Positions 1 through 8,852 of a DNA stretch of 30,530 bases are shown one piece after another. Below the pieces are notes generated by a model that was not told the origin of the DNA, did not search any database, and saw only the letters and a list, made by a program, of their open reading frames with translations. Made by a program: the position numbers and the translations under genes. The DNA comes from a virus. How positions within the stretch are numbered: the first letter of the stretch is position 1; every line of letters begins with the position of its first letter. The stretch is taken from IMG/VR virus record IMGVR_UViG_3300042465_000444, positions 1-30,530 of that record, one strand, 5' to 3'.

Positions 1-1
1 C

Positions 2-1072
2 ATTACCTCATATGCCAAGATCAATTTGCCTGCTGCTGAACTAGATCAAGTGCTGGATAACATAATTAACCCTTTTACCAATGCCACATCTATTCGCTTG
101 GCTGGAGGTAACAAGTATGCGCTTGAGGCTTATAAGATCAAAGAGAATGCCAAGATAAGTGCAATAAGTGCAAAGCTGACTGACAGAGACTTTGCGCCTA
201 CAGCTGGTGCAGCGTTCAAGAAGATCCTGGCTGGCGATGCTGGTGAGTTGACTGAGATGTACAAAGGCATGAGTACAGACAGCAAGGATCTGTTGCGTGA
301 GCGCATCATCAAGTCTTTCTCAGATCAAGAGCAGACCAGAAAGATGGACGAGGCTATTGTTAAAGATGCCAATAAGACCAAGGGCAATGCGTTAACCCTA
401 GAGTACTTAACTGCTGGTGGAGCTAGAAAGCGCCAGATCGTAACTCAGTTGGTTGGCCTTGGTGAGATGACATTGCAGTCTGCTGAAGACTTGCTAAAGC
501 CAAAAGATCCTAGTCCAAACCCAGTGCTGACTGGCTCACTGTATGACCAGATCAGACGTGGCACGATCAATAACTTTCAACAACTAATACCTTTTTCAAA
601 TCAGTTAAGCAGGGCTGAGTTTGAGTCTTTGAGTAGAACCGTGGTGGATGATCAAGCACGTAAGTCATATGAGCGCATTGATCGTGTGTCTGGCATTGTG
701 AGCGCCTACGTGGATCCTGGAAAAGTAGTAGCCCAGAAGAAGATTGACATTACAAAACTTTATCTTGAAGAGCTTGCTATAAAAACAAAGAATGACCAGG
801 GCGTTGAAGTATTCCAGAGTCCAGAGCAGGCTGTTACCAATGCTATCAAGCGCTGGGATAGTGACTCTAACAATGGTAAAAAAGAGAAAAAAAGAGAAGA
901 TGCTGAAGCCAAAATTAATAAAACATTTGAGACAGAAAGCGTTAAAAAGGCTGGAGCCACGTTACCAAATATGCCAATAGATAAGATTAATTTTGATCAA
1001 GTCAAAGGTTTAAAGCCTGCAGAAATTAAGATCTTAAAAGAAGCTCAAAAACAATATATGGACAACATATGA
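2..1072 (+). CDS. Internal virion protein, C-terminal part (5' end outside window)
   Basis: The frame is open from the first complete codon at position 2 and reads through an internal TTG at 26, so the true start lies upstream and only the last 357 codons are seen. The product is hydrophilic and largely helical by composition, with charged stretches near the C-terminus (a run of Lys and Glu around 880-900) and no membrane segment. I recognise no catalytic motif. It is followed by two further very large genes coupled by overlapping stop and start codons, in the place where podoviruses encode the core proteins ejected into the host with the DNA, just after the tail tubular genes. The virion role is inferred from that position. 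Composition becomes visibly more AT-rich after about 780. Confidence 0.6.
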   Translation: MTSYAKINLPAAELDQVLDNIINPFTNATSIRLAGGNKYALEAYKIKENAKISAISAKLTDRDFAPTAGAAFKKILAGDAGELTEMYKGMSTDSKDLLRERIIKSFSDQEQTRKMDEAIVKDANKTKGNALTLEYLTAGGARKRQIVTQLVGLGEMTLQSAEDLLKPKDPSPNPVLTGSLYDQIRRGTINNFQQLIPFSNQLSRAEFESLSRTVVDDQARKSYERIDRVSGIVSAYVDPGKVVAQKKIDITKLYLEELAIKTKNDQGVEVFQSPEQAVTNAIKRWDSDSNNGKKEKKREDAEAKINKTFETESVKKAGATLPNMPIDKINFDQVKGLKPAEIKILKEAQKQYMDNI

Positions 1073-3576
1073 GTATTGAACGAGAACTCCGAGGTAACTG
1101 GGATAGCGTTTACTACCCAGCACCAGAGCCTATGGTTGAAGAGGCCATGGCGCCTGGCCAGCAGCCTGGTGATGTACTGGTGGCCGAGGCTGGCGGTGGT
1201 GGTGCTGCGTTTGGTGTTTATCCTGGCATGGGCAAGCGCAGCCAAAAGAGCAATATTGGCGAGAAGATGATTACTGGCGCACCAGACTTTGCAGCTGGCA
1301 CAGCTAGAGGCATAGCAACAAGTGCTGGTGGTATCGGTGGTGACTTACAAAAGATTGGTAGGTTTGCTTATGCTTTGGCTGCCGACAATCAAGGTGGCAG
1401 TTTCCAAGATAAATTGCAACGTGCTGGTAAGACCATGGAAGATCCAACTTTTCTACCGTCTAGTGAAGACTTGAGCAAAACTGGCTACACCATCCCAGGC
1501 ACTAATTTCACAATCCCACCATTTGCACCAGCTGTGCCACCTGGCACTACTGCGTTTGGCATGACTGCAGAAGAGCGCCAGCAAGCAGCGGAGCTTGGTC
1601 AAAATGTTGGTGAGTTAGTCGGTGATCCAGTCATGTTGCTTAAAGGTGGCCAGATGGCTGTTAAGGGTGCGGTTAAAGCAGCAGAGACGCTGGCGCCTAA
1701 AGCTGGAGAGATGGCGATCAAGAGCATGGAAATGCTTGGTAGTCCAGTGCAAATGGGCATTACTCCAACAGTAGCTAAGTTTCCAAAAGTAGAAGGTGGA
1801 ATTAAATTCCCAGAAGAAGAGTCTGCTAATTTATTGCGTTTGAAATTAAAACGTGAGCAAGAAACTTTACAAGGCAAAGCAATGCCTGGTATGCCAAAGA
1901 ATGAGCGTGAAGTAATACCAGCTCCAGAAGGTAGTGGCTTACCTGATTTTGTTGTTGGAAAAATTACTCCAGATGATTGGATTAAAAGAACTGAACAAGT
2001 ACTTACACCTCAAGAAATAAAACAATATTCAAAGTGGTATGACGAGGTTCGTGGTACTTTCCTAAAGTACACAGATAACGATGAAGCTAAAACAGATAAG
2101 TACATGAGAGCTTGGTTAGTTGCTAATCAAAATATTGGTGTAGATGGCGCATTTAATAATGTGTTGTTACAAGCTGAACAATTTGCACGTAATGTTCCAA
2201 AGGGTGAAATGAGGGCTGGTGGTTTACCAATGGCCACACAAGCTGCTAGAAATACTTTATTAGATCAACCAATTACAGAAGGTGTTGGTTTTAAGATTTC
2301 TGACTTTGTTGATAGTGCAGAAGGTAAAACAGTAAGGTCAATTTACGGTAACGATGTACAAGCTGGACAACCATTTGTGGTTGATATCCATACGGCACGT
2401 GATACTGGTTTGGTTGACAACATATTGCTAAACCATTTAGAGAAACAAGGATACGCAGTTGATCGAGACAAGATCAAAGTTGATCTAGCCACTGGTCCTA
2501 CAGATACACAATATGAAAATAGAGCAGATTTTGGTAGACAACTTACAGATGAGTTAAACAGCATGAATTGGCAAGGCAGATCTGATTGGCAGCCAAAAGA
2601 AGTGCAGGCCGTTGGATGGATGGCCATGACACGTTTGACTGCTGATGCAGCTACTGACACTGTTACAGCTTTAGAGCGCAATCTAAGACGTATCTCTATG
2701 GAGGCTGCACCAGGTGAAGGATCTCCATGGGCTAAGAAGTATGGCAGCGCATTTGCTGCTTTAGCACCAGAGCGCCAAGTACAGTTAACCCAGGTGGTGA
2801 CTGATCGTGCTATGGAGATGGCCAAGGAAATAGCTGGCATTGACTTGCGTACCATGGTGCATGGCACTGGTGGATGGCAAACCTATCAAAACCCAGCAGC
2901 TGTTGGCCAGGCATTAGCAACCAGAGAAGGTGGCGAGATTGCAGCCAATGTTTTAGGTTATTTGTTACAGCAAACAGAAGTATGGGTTAATTCAATAAAA
3001 GCCACAACAAAGAATCCTAAAGCATTAGCAGTTGATTTTATTGAATCAGGATCTGACAACCTATCCACTAACGATGGATTGCGATCATTCTGGGAAAAGG
3101 TAATGGCTGCAGATCCCACTAAGTTATTTGTTGGTTATCAACCAATTAGAACTGCAGATGGTGATGTTGGCATACGAGTATTGATTGATAAAGGCGGTGC
3201 TGCACGTATGCAATCTGTACAAGATGCATTGTCATCTGGTGGTGCAATTGAGAAAATGTTTGCTAATTTAGGATATGATGTAAAGGCAAGAGGTTATGAA
3301 GCCGATCTTGTAAAAGCACGTAATGATTGGACAGGGAAAGGATCTAAAAATGGGGAAACTTACTTGGGAAGGTTGGCAGACCTCGGTGTCAGACGCACCG
3401 CAGCCGACCTCGATCCTCTACGGGGCGAACTTGAGAAACTCTTTGAAAGAGAACTCTCAGGAGCAGGAGCAGTCACCACAACCCCAGCGCCAGCAACCCC
3501 AGCAGTTGCAGCAAAAACAGTTAAACGAAAAGTAACTAAAGGCCAGCCTGGTCAATCAAGTGGGAGTACTGAATAA
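1069..3576 (+). CDS. Large internal virion protein with a DUF7178/glycosylase-like helical domain
   Basis: 835 residues; ATG overlaps the previous stop as ATGA, so the two are probably translationally coupled. Residues 1-300 are Gly/Ala/Pro-rich and low in recognisable motifs. Residues about 316-522 carry WYDEVRG, then PFVVDIHTAR, then EVQAVGWMAM. This order resembles the phage helical domain I know as DUF7178, which has been linked to 8-oxoguanine DNA glycosylase-like folds; that assignment is from memory of the family pattern and is an inference. The C-terminus is a Pro/Thr/Lys-rich tail. It sits between two other large virion genes, so it is probably packaged in the capsid and ejected. The codons of the central domain are strikingly AT-rich compared with the flanks, suggesting a module acquired separately. 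Confidence 0.65.
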   Translation: MSIERELRGNWDSVYYPAPEPMVEEAMAPGQQPGDVLVAEAGGGGAAFGVYPGMGKRSQKSNIGEKMITGAPDFAAGTARGIATSAGGIGGDLQKIGRFAYALAADNQGGSFQDKLQRAGKTMEDPTFLPSSEDLSKTGYTIPGTNFTIPPFAPAVPPGTTAFGMTAEERQQAAELGQNVGELVGDPVMLLKGGQMAVKGAVKAAETLAPKAGEMAIKSMEMLGSPVQMGITPTVAKFPKVEGGIKFPEEESANLLRLKLKREQETLQGKAMPGMPKNEREVIPAPEGSGLPDFVVGKITPDDWIKRTEQVLTPQEIKQYSKWYDEVRGTFLKYTDNDEAKTDKYMRAWLVANQNIGVDGAFNNVLLQAEQFARNVPKGEMRAGGLPMATQAARNTLLDQPITEGVGFKISDFVDSAEGKTVRSIYGNDVQAGQPFVVDIHTARDTGLVDNILLNHLEKQGYAVDRDKIKVDLATGPTDTQYENRADFGRQLTDELNSMNWQGRSDWQPKEVQAVGWMAMTRLTADAATDTVTALERNLRRISMEAAPGEGSPWAKKYGSAFAALAPERQVQLTQVVTDRAMEMAKEIAGIDLRTMVHGTGGWQTYQNPAAVGQALATREGGEIAANVLGYLLQQTEVWVNSIKATTKNPKALAVDFIESGSDNLSTNDGLRSFWEKVMAADPTKLFVGYQPIRTADGDVGIRVLIDKGGAARMQSVQDALSSGGAIEKMFANLGYDVKARGYEADLVKARNDWTGKGSKNGETYLGRLADLGVRRTAADLDPLRGELEKLFERELSGAGAVTTTPAPATPAVAAKTVKRKVTKGQPGQSSGSTE

Positions 3577-6527
3577 TGTCATTACAACCACTTGACATCA
3601 GACTAGACAAGCTCATTCAGCAAGAAGCTGATATCGAGTCACGCATTGACTCTGCTAGTCAATTACGAGTAGACCCTGATATTGATGCTACCGTCCCGCC
3701 AATACTGCCTGATGCAATTGATCCAGGCGAGGGTGTGCAAGTTGCCCAACTTGGTCCCATTGCTGACGTCATTAAAAAACTTAGCAAGGTAGATATCCGC
3801 AAGCCACCAGTAGCGCCAGTTACCCCAGAGGCTATAGCTGCTGCAGCTGCTGAAGACACCACTAAGGCAGCCCTTGCTACAGGCACTACAACGAGCAGAA
3901 CCGAGGCAAAGATTGCAGCCAAGGTGGAAGTATCCAAGCAGCCTGGCCTGACGCCTGACGCCTTTGTAAGCCAGCGTAAAGACATCCAAGATCTGAGACA
4001 GACCTCAGATCCCGCCATGGAAAAGCCACCAGAGCTGGCATTCAATCTGCCATTGATGGCCACCACCGAGGATGTCAAGTCTACGATTGAGACTATCAAC
4101 CAGGCTGTCGGCATCAAGACCAAGAACATCACGTTTGAAGATGTGAAGAGTCTGGCTCAAGATGCTGGCATTGGTCCTAAGTTCATAGACGATATCTTCT
4201 CTGGCAAGCTACAAGTTAGCCCACAGAACACATACAAAGCGCTCAATGCCATGGTGGCCAGCGCTAAGAATCTAGATGCCTTGGCTGCCAAAGTAGCTGA
4301 TGGATCTGCAACACCTACCGAGCTGGCGCAGATGGCTCAGACCATCCATTTCCACAGCGTCTTGCAACAGAGTGTCAAAGGCTACCAAACCAACGTGGCG
4401 CAGTCTTTGGCTGTTATGCGTATGCCAAGAGAGGGCGCTGTAGATATCTCTGCCATCATGGAGAACTTTGGCAATGAGACTGATATCGTCAAGTTTGCCC
4501 AGGCTTACCTAGATGTCAAGACACCAGAAGGTAAGGCTAACCTTATCAAAGGGATGGCTCAAGGCAACGCTTGGGAGAAACTGTTTACCGTCTACGTCAA
4601 TGGCATCTTGTCTCGCCCTGGTACGCATCTCAAGAATGCACTAAGTAACACTGTGTTTTTACCCTACCGTATGGCTGAACGTGCTGGCGCTGCGGTGCTG
4701 GGTGATCTACGTGCAGGCATTGGATTGGGTGGCGATACATCATATGAATTGATGGAAGTGCCAACTATGCTTGCATCAACTTCTACTGCTGTTAACAATG
4801 GCTGGCAGTTAATGTCTCATGCATTTGTCAATGGTGTGCCAAAGGGCTGGACAGATCCAGTTAAGGTGGCCAGACAGCAGTCACGCATGGAGCTGTTCAA
4901 CTACAAGGCAGATGGCTCACTGCTATCTACTGGCCTCAAGGCAATCAACTACGTCACTACCCTGCCAGGCAGAGCCTTGATGACTTCAGACGAGTTTTTT
5001 AAGGGTATCAATTACACCTTTGAGCTGTCTGCTGAGACTGCCAGACTAGCCATCACTACCTATGACGATGCGCTAAAGGGTGGCGCCAGCGTGGCCGATG
5101 CCATCAAGGCAAGAGACGCTGCCATAGATAACTTCTTGCTAGATCCACCAGACTATGTATCTAACCTGGCTGAAGTCGGTACGTTTACCCAAAAGCTAGA
5201 AGGCATGGCTGGCAAGTTGCAGTCTAGTTTGACAACCAATACAGCTACTGGGTTTGCCTTACGCACTCAAATGCCATTCATTGGTACACCAGTTAACGTG
5301 CTAGGTGAAGTGGTAGCACGTACACCATTGGCGCCATTTACTAAGTCTTACTGGGCAGCTATGAAGGCTGGCGGTAAAGAGGCCGACATGGCTAACGTCA
5401 AGCTAGGCCTTGGCTCTGCTGCTATGTATGGCTTTAGTGAGATGGCCACCAACGGTCTGACTACTGGATCTGGACCAGGTGACAAAGGTACACGCCAGGC
5501 TATGGAGCGCCAAGGGTGGCAGCCATACAGCTTTGTTTTTGATGTGTCTGGGATTGAAGAAGATGTGCGGGATATCTTCACACCATTCCCTGGCACACGG
5601 TTTGGATCTGGTGAGTATGCAGGCAAAGTCTATTTGTCCTATCAGGGCATGGAGCCAGTAGGCGCTCTGATGGCCATGGGTGCAGACTATGTGGACTATG
5701 CACGTTATGAGCAGGATGACAGTCGCATCAATGCATATGCTGGTGGCTTAGTCTTTGGCATTGCTAACTATATGTTGGAGCATCCATTCCTAACTGGTGT
5801 ATCCAACATTGCATCTTTGATGGGTGGCAATGTGCCAAACACTAGAGAGCATTTGGTAAACATCTTGAATGGTGTGGCCAAGATGGGATCGTATACAGCA
5901 ATCAAAGCAATAGAGCCTTTGACTGGTGCGGTAACCAGTGTCAAGGAGAAGGTTGATCCATTACGCAGAGATTACCAAGCAGATCCAAATCTACCAGCTG
6001 GCCTCAAAGGCTTGATGGATGGCGTCAACAAGTGGCGCTCTGAGACGCCTGGCCTGTCTGAAGATCTGCCACCAATGCTTAACATCTATGGTGAAACTGT
6101 AGAGCATGAGTTTTCTTGGTCACCTATCCGCATGAAGGAAGGCAAGCAGCGCCCAATTGACCAGGCTCTGATCCAGCTCAATGCCAATGTCTCAATGCCA
6201 TCTAGAACGGTTAGCAAGAAGGATGGGGAAACTGGCATATCTACACCTACCAAGCTGACTACAGAAGAGTACAACGAGATGTTGCGTATAGCTAACAAGG
6301 AGATGGATCTAGAGTCTGAGGTCATGGCTGCAATAGATGTTGTCAAAGAAGACAAGAACCCAGACAATCTAATCTTTCACCAAAACGTGGTTAAAAAAGT
6401 ATTCAGTGATGTCTTTGAAGGGGCTAAGAGAAAGCTCATGGAAGACAGTATTTATTCTGATGCTATCAACAAACGCATTGCTGACAAAGCACAACGATTA
6501 AAGCAATTTGGACAAGGAGCTAAATAA
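3576..6527 (+). CDS. Very large internal virion protein, LPD38-like
   Basis: 983 residues, starting in a one-base TAATG overlap with the gene before and ending in a one-base overlap with the tail fibre gene. After an Ala/Pro/Thr-rich N-terminal 150 residues there is a long region whose motif VNGILSRPGTHLKNALSN (341-358) matches the signature I associate with the 'large polyvalent protein associated domain 38' found in virion proteins of podoviruses and pelagiphages. Residues 360-760 include several Gly/Ala-rich amphipathic stretches that could form a membrane-spanning conduit. The T7 counterpart by position would be gp15/gp16, but I see no lytic transglycosylase motif. Size and position support an ejected core protein; the exact activity is unknown. 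Confidence 0.7.
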   Translation: MSLQPLDIRLDKLIQQEADIESRIDSASQLRVDPDIDATVPPILPDAIDPGEGVQVAQLGPIADVIKKLSKVDIRKPPVAPVTPEAIAAAAAEDTTKAALATGTTTSRTEAKIAAKVEVSKQPGLTPDAFVSQRKDIQDLRQTSDPAMEKPPELAFNLPLMATTEDVKSTIETINQAVGIKTKNITFEDVKSLAQDAGIGPKFIDDIFSGKLQVSPQNTYKALNAMVASAKNLDALAAKVADGSATPTELAQMAQTIHFHSVLQQSVKGYQTNVAQSLAVMRMPREGAVDISAIMENFGNETDIVKFAQAYLDVKTPEGKANLIKGMAQGNAWEKLFTVYVNGILSRPGTHLKNALSNTVFLPYRMAERAGAAVLGDLRAGIGLGGDTSYELMEVPTMLASTSTAVNNGWQLMSHAFVNGVPKGWTDPVKVARQQSRMELFNYKADGSLLSTGLKAINYVTTLPGRALMTSDEFFKGINYTFELSAETARLAITTYDDALKGGASVADAIKARDAAIDNFLLDPPDYVSNLAEVGTFTQKLEGMAGKLQSSLTTNTATGFALRTQMPFIGTPVNVLGEVVARTPLAPFTKSYWAAMKAGGKEADMANVKLGLGSAAMYGFSEMATNGLTTGSGPGDKGTRQAMERQGWQPYSFVFDVSGIEEDVRDIFTPFPGTRFGSGEYAGKVYLSYQGMEPVGALMAMGADYVDYARYEQDDSRINAYAGGLVFGIANYMLEHPFLTGVSNIASLMGGNVPNTREHLVNILNGVAKMGSYTAIKAIEPLTGAVTSVKEKVDPLRRDYQADPNLPAGLKGLMDGVNKWRSETPGLSEDLPPMLNIYGETVEHEFSWSPIRMKEGKQRPIDQALIQLNANVSMPSRTVSKKDGETGISTPTKLTTEEYNEMLRIANKEMDLESEVMAAIDVVKEDKNPDNLIFHQNVVKKVFSDVFEGAKRKLMEDSIYSDAINKRIADKAQRLKQFGQGAK

Positions 6528-8512
6528 TGGCATACCCAATATCAGACGTAACCAGACGAGTTGTCTACACAGGCAGCGCTGGTGTCGGACCGTACTCATT
6601 CACATTTGAAGTGCTGGCTAACACTGACATCCAGGTCTACAAGAACACTACCCTGCTGACGTTGACTACCAACTACACAGTGACGATCAATGCCAATGGC
6701 ACTGGCTCGGTTACCCTGGTTGTTGCAGCCACTGGCGCAGACACCATCACCATTGTGGGTGACCGTGCTATTCAGAGGGCTACAGATTTTGTGACTGGCG
6801 GTGACTTGTTTGCCAATACTCTCAATGATGAGTTTGACAGCCTGGTCATCTTTGCCCAGCAAGTGGATGAGAAAGCAGACCGTGGCTTAAAAGCGCCAGT
6901 GACTGATCCGACTGACGTCAACATGGTGCTGCCAGTTAAGGCATCACGATTAGGTACTGTGCTTGCCTTTAATGCAACGACTGGTAACCCAGAGGCTGGA
7001 CCATCAATTGGATCAGTAACTACTGTTGCTGCTCAATCTGCCAACATCAATACTGTTGCTACTAACATTGCTAGTGTTAACACGGTTGCTGGAAATAATA
7101 CAAACATAAATACAGTTGCTGGAATCTCTGGCAACGTCACAACCGTGGCAGGCATTAGCGCAAACGTCACCAGTGTGGCTGGTAACTCTAGCAACATTAA
7201 CACTGTGGCTGGCAACAATGCCAATGTCACTGCGGTAGGTACTATCTCTAGCAACGTCACTACGGTGGCTGGAATATCGGCTAACGTGACTACGGTTGCA
7301 GGCATATCAAGCAATGTAACAACTGTTGCTGGTGTATCTGCTGCAGTGACTACTAATGCTACAAATATATCTAGCATCAACACTAACGCTACAAACATTG
7401 TTGCTATTCAGAATGCATCTACAAATGCTACAAACGCAGCTGCATCTGCTGTGTCTGCTGGTAATGCTCAGACTGCTGCAGAGGCTGCAAGAGATGCGAC
7501 ATTAAGTGCTTACGATAACTTTGATGATCGCTATCTAGGTAGCAAGACTAGCAACCCAACTGTAGACAACGATGGCAATGCCCTGGTAGCTGGCTCTTTG
7601 TATTTCAACTCTGTATCTGGAGCGATGCAAGTTTATACAGGCTCTGCTTGGGTAGCAGCGTATGTATCTGGATCAGGTTATTTAGCATCTGCAAATAACT
7701 TGTCTGATGTTGCATCAACTTCTTCTGCCAGGACTAATCTTGGATTAGGTACTGCAGCTGTAATGACTGGCCCTGCTGGAACTATTGTTGGTACTACTGA
7801 TAGCCAAACTTTAACCAACAAAACGCTGACTGCACCAACACTTGCATCTGCAGACATAACAACTGCACTAACGCTAACTGGTGCATCTGGCACAAGTGGT
7901 CAAGCATTAACTTCTGGCGGTTCTGGTGTAGCACCTACATGGACAACCATTGCAGCAACGCCAGGTGGTTCTACTACTCAACTTCAGTACAACAACGCTG
8001 GCGCATTTGGTGGTATATCAGGTGTTACAACAGATGGTACACGAATAACAAATTCAACAACGACAAGTGTTGGCGGTGCTACACCGTCTACAAGTGGTGT
8101 AGGTATAACATTTCCTGCAACACAAAATCTTTCAACTAACGCAAATACATTAGACGATTATCAGGAAGGTAGTTATACAGGAACATTAACAGGATGCACA
8201 ACGTCCCCAACAACTACTGTCTACTACACAAAAAACGGTAATATTGTTCATTTAAATAATCTTAATGTAGGTATCACTGGAACTAGTAATGCTACTACGT
8301 TGAGAATAACAGGTATGCCATCTTTAATAAGACCAGCAAATTCATCAAAAGCAGCAGTGCAAGGTGGTATTAGCGGTAGTGCATCACAAACAATATGGGT
8401 TTCGATTTTAACTAATGGTGATTTTTATTGTGAACAGGGTGGTGGTTCTTGGCCTACATCTGGGATAAAAGGTTTTGATTCTGGTTTTGGTATAACCTAT
8501 TCAACATATTAA
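6527..8512 (+). CDS. Tail fibre protein (T7 gp17-like N-terminus)
   Basis: 661 residues, starting in a one-base overlap with the upstream virion gene. Residues 1-150 resemble the T7-type tail fibre N-terminal domain that anchors fibres to the tail: YTGSAGVGPYSFTFEVL, then a beta-rich block, then DEFDSLVIFAQQVDEK and RGLKAP. Residues 161-290 are thirteen 10-residue repeats (consensus S-x-N-V-T-T-V-A-G-I), a fibrous shaft. Residues 300-325 are Ala-rich and probably coiled coil. From about 395 come segments typical of phage fibres (LGLGTAA, TDSQTLTNKTL, NTLDDYQEGSYTGTL). The last 110 residues should form the receptor-binding tip. Codon use becomes clearly AT-rich in this tip, as expected of an exchanged host-range module. 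Confidence 0.92.
   Translation: MAYPISDVTRRVVYTGSAGVGPYSFTFEVLANTDIQVYKNTTLLTLTTNYTVTINANGTGSVTLVVAATGADTITIVGDRAIQRATDFVTGGDLFANTLNDEFDSLVIFAQQVDEKADRGLKAPVTDPTDVNMVLPVKASRLGTVLAFNATTGNPEAGPSIGSVTTVAAQSANINTVATNIASVNTVAGNNTNINTVAGISGNVTTVAGISANVTSVAGNSSNINTVAGNNANVTAVGTISSNVTTVAGISANVTTVAGISSNVTTVAGVSAAVTTNATNISSINTNATNIVAIQNASTNATNAAASAVSAGNAQTAAEAARDATLSAYDNFDDRYLGSKTSNPTVDNDGNALVAGSLYFNSVSGAMQVYTGSAWVAAYVSGSGYLASANNLSDVASTSSARTNLGLGTAAVMTGPAGTIVGTTDSQTLTNKTLTAPTLASADITTALTLTGASGTSGQALTSGGSGVAPTWTTIAATPGGSTTQLQYNNAGAFGGISGVTTDGTRITNSTTTSVGGATPSTSGVGITFPATQNLSTNANTLDDYQEGSYTGTLTGCTTSPTTTVYYTKNGNIVHLNNLNVGITGTSNATTLRITGMPSLIRPANSSKAAVQGGISGSASQTIWVSILTNGDFYCEQGGGSWPTSGIKGFDSGFGITYSTY
7007..7396 (+). 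repeat. 13 degenerate 30-bp tandem repeats in the tail fibre shaft
   Basis: The coding sequence repeats with an exact 30-bp (10-residue) period for 390 bp with no insertion or deletion. The protein consensus is S-x-N-V-T-T-V-A-G-I; conserved positions are an Asn at 3, a beta-branched residue at 4, Thr at 5, Val at 7 and Ala at 8. DNA copies are divergent at third positions, so the repeat is maintained at protein level. Such repeats usually build a trimeric fibrous shaft. Confidence 0.93.
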
Positions 8513-8522
8513 AGGAAAAAAC

Positions 8523-8774
8523 ATGGCACTAATAGAAGACACAATAATGCAAAATATTGCAGTTAATAATACAAACGAAATAGAAGTTTGTAGATTAAAT
8601 CGTATTTTGCGAAATGGAGTAGTAATACAACAAAACCCTCATTACGATGTTTACTCACCTGGTACTGATGTATCACATGAAGATCAAAGAGTACAAACAA
8701 TTGCTTCAATAATATGGACTACAGAAGTTATTGCTGCATATCAAGCTCAAGTAGCTGCACAACAGGAAATCTAA
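8523..8774 (+). CDS. Small tail-fibre-associated protein
   Basis: 83 residues, ten bases after the fibre stop, with a good ribosome site (AAAGGAA) before the ATG. I recognise the type: short proteins containing 'NEIEVCRLNRILRNGVVI...HEDQRVQTIASIIWTTEVIAAY' patterns are common directly downstream of phage tail fibre genes, but no biochemical function is established to my knowledge. A fibre-assembly chaperone or tip protein is a reasonable guess from position. It shares the AT-rich composition of the fibre tip, suggesting that the two travel together as a cassette. Confidence 0.7.
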   Translation: MALIEDTIMQNIAVNNTNEIEVCRLNRILRNGVVIQQNPHYDVYSPGTDVSHEDQRVQTIASIIWTTEVIAAYQAQVAAQQEI

Positions 8775-8852
8775 ATGGCACTCACACAAGTACAGCCAGG
8801 AATGCTGGCATCTGATTCGCAGTACACAGGGTTTAAAACTGCAGATGCTTGA
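8775..8852 (+). pseudogene. 25-codon remnant of a tail-protein start
   Basis: An ATG directly after the preceding stop opens a 25-residue frame beginning MALTQVQPGML and running to QYTGFK before a stop. Starts of this form (MALTQVxPGx...QYxGFK) are typical of phage tail or collar proteins that continue for hundreds of residues, so this looks like a stub left after a deletion or replacement. The stub's end overlaps the ATG of the homing endonuclease gene by eight bases. It could alternatively be a real leader peptide that couples translation to the next gene. Confidence 0.45.

Noticed and set aside
2343-2867. 174-codon antisense frame within the internal virion gene
   Set aside because: Composition (Ser/Cys-rich, irregular) and lack of a start signal mark it as a shadow of the real gene.
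7007-7396. 30-bp periodic repeats considered as a CRISPR array
   Set aside because: No spacers. Repeats are contiguous, in frame and degenerate, with protein-level conservation, and no cas genes are nearby.
7033-7398. 121-codon antisense frame with VTL/ATVV repeats
   Set aside because: It is only the reverse of the fibre shaft repeats.
6527-8852. Diversity-generating retroelement near the tail fibre (as in BPP-1, with which a Bbp19-like gene is shared)
   Set aside because: No reverse transcriptase gene and no template/variable repeat pair seen in the window.
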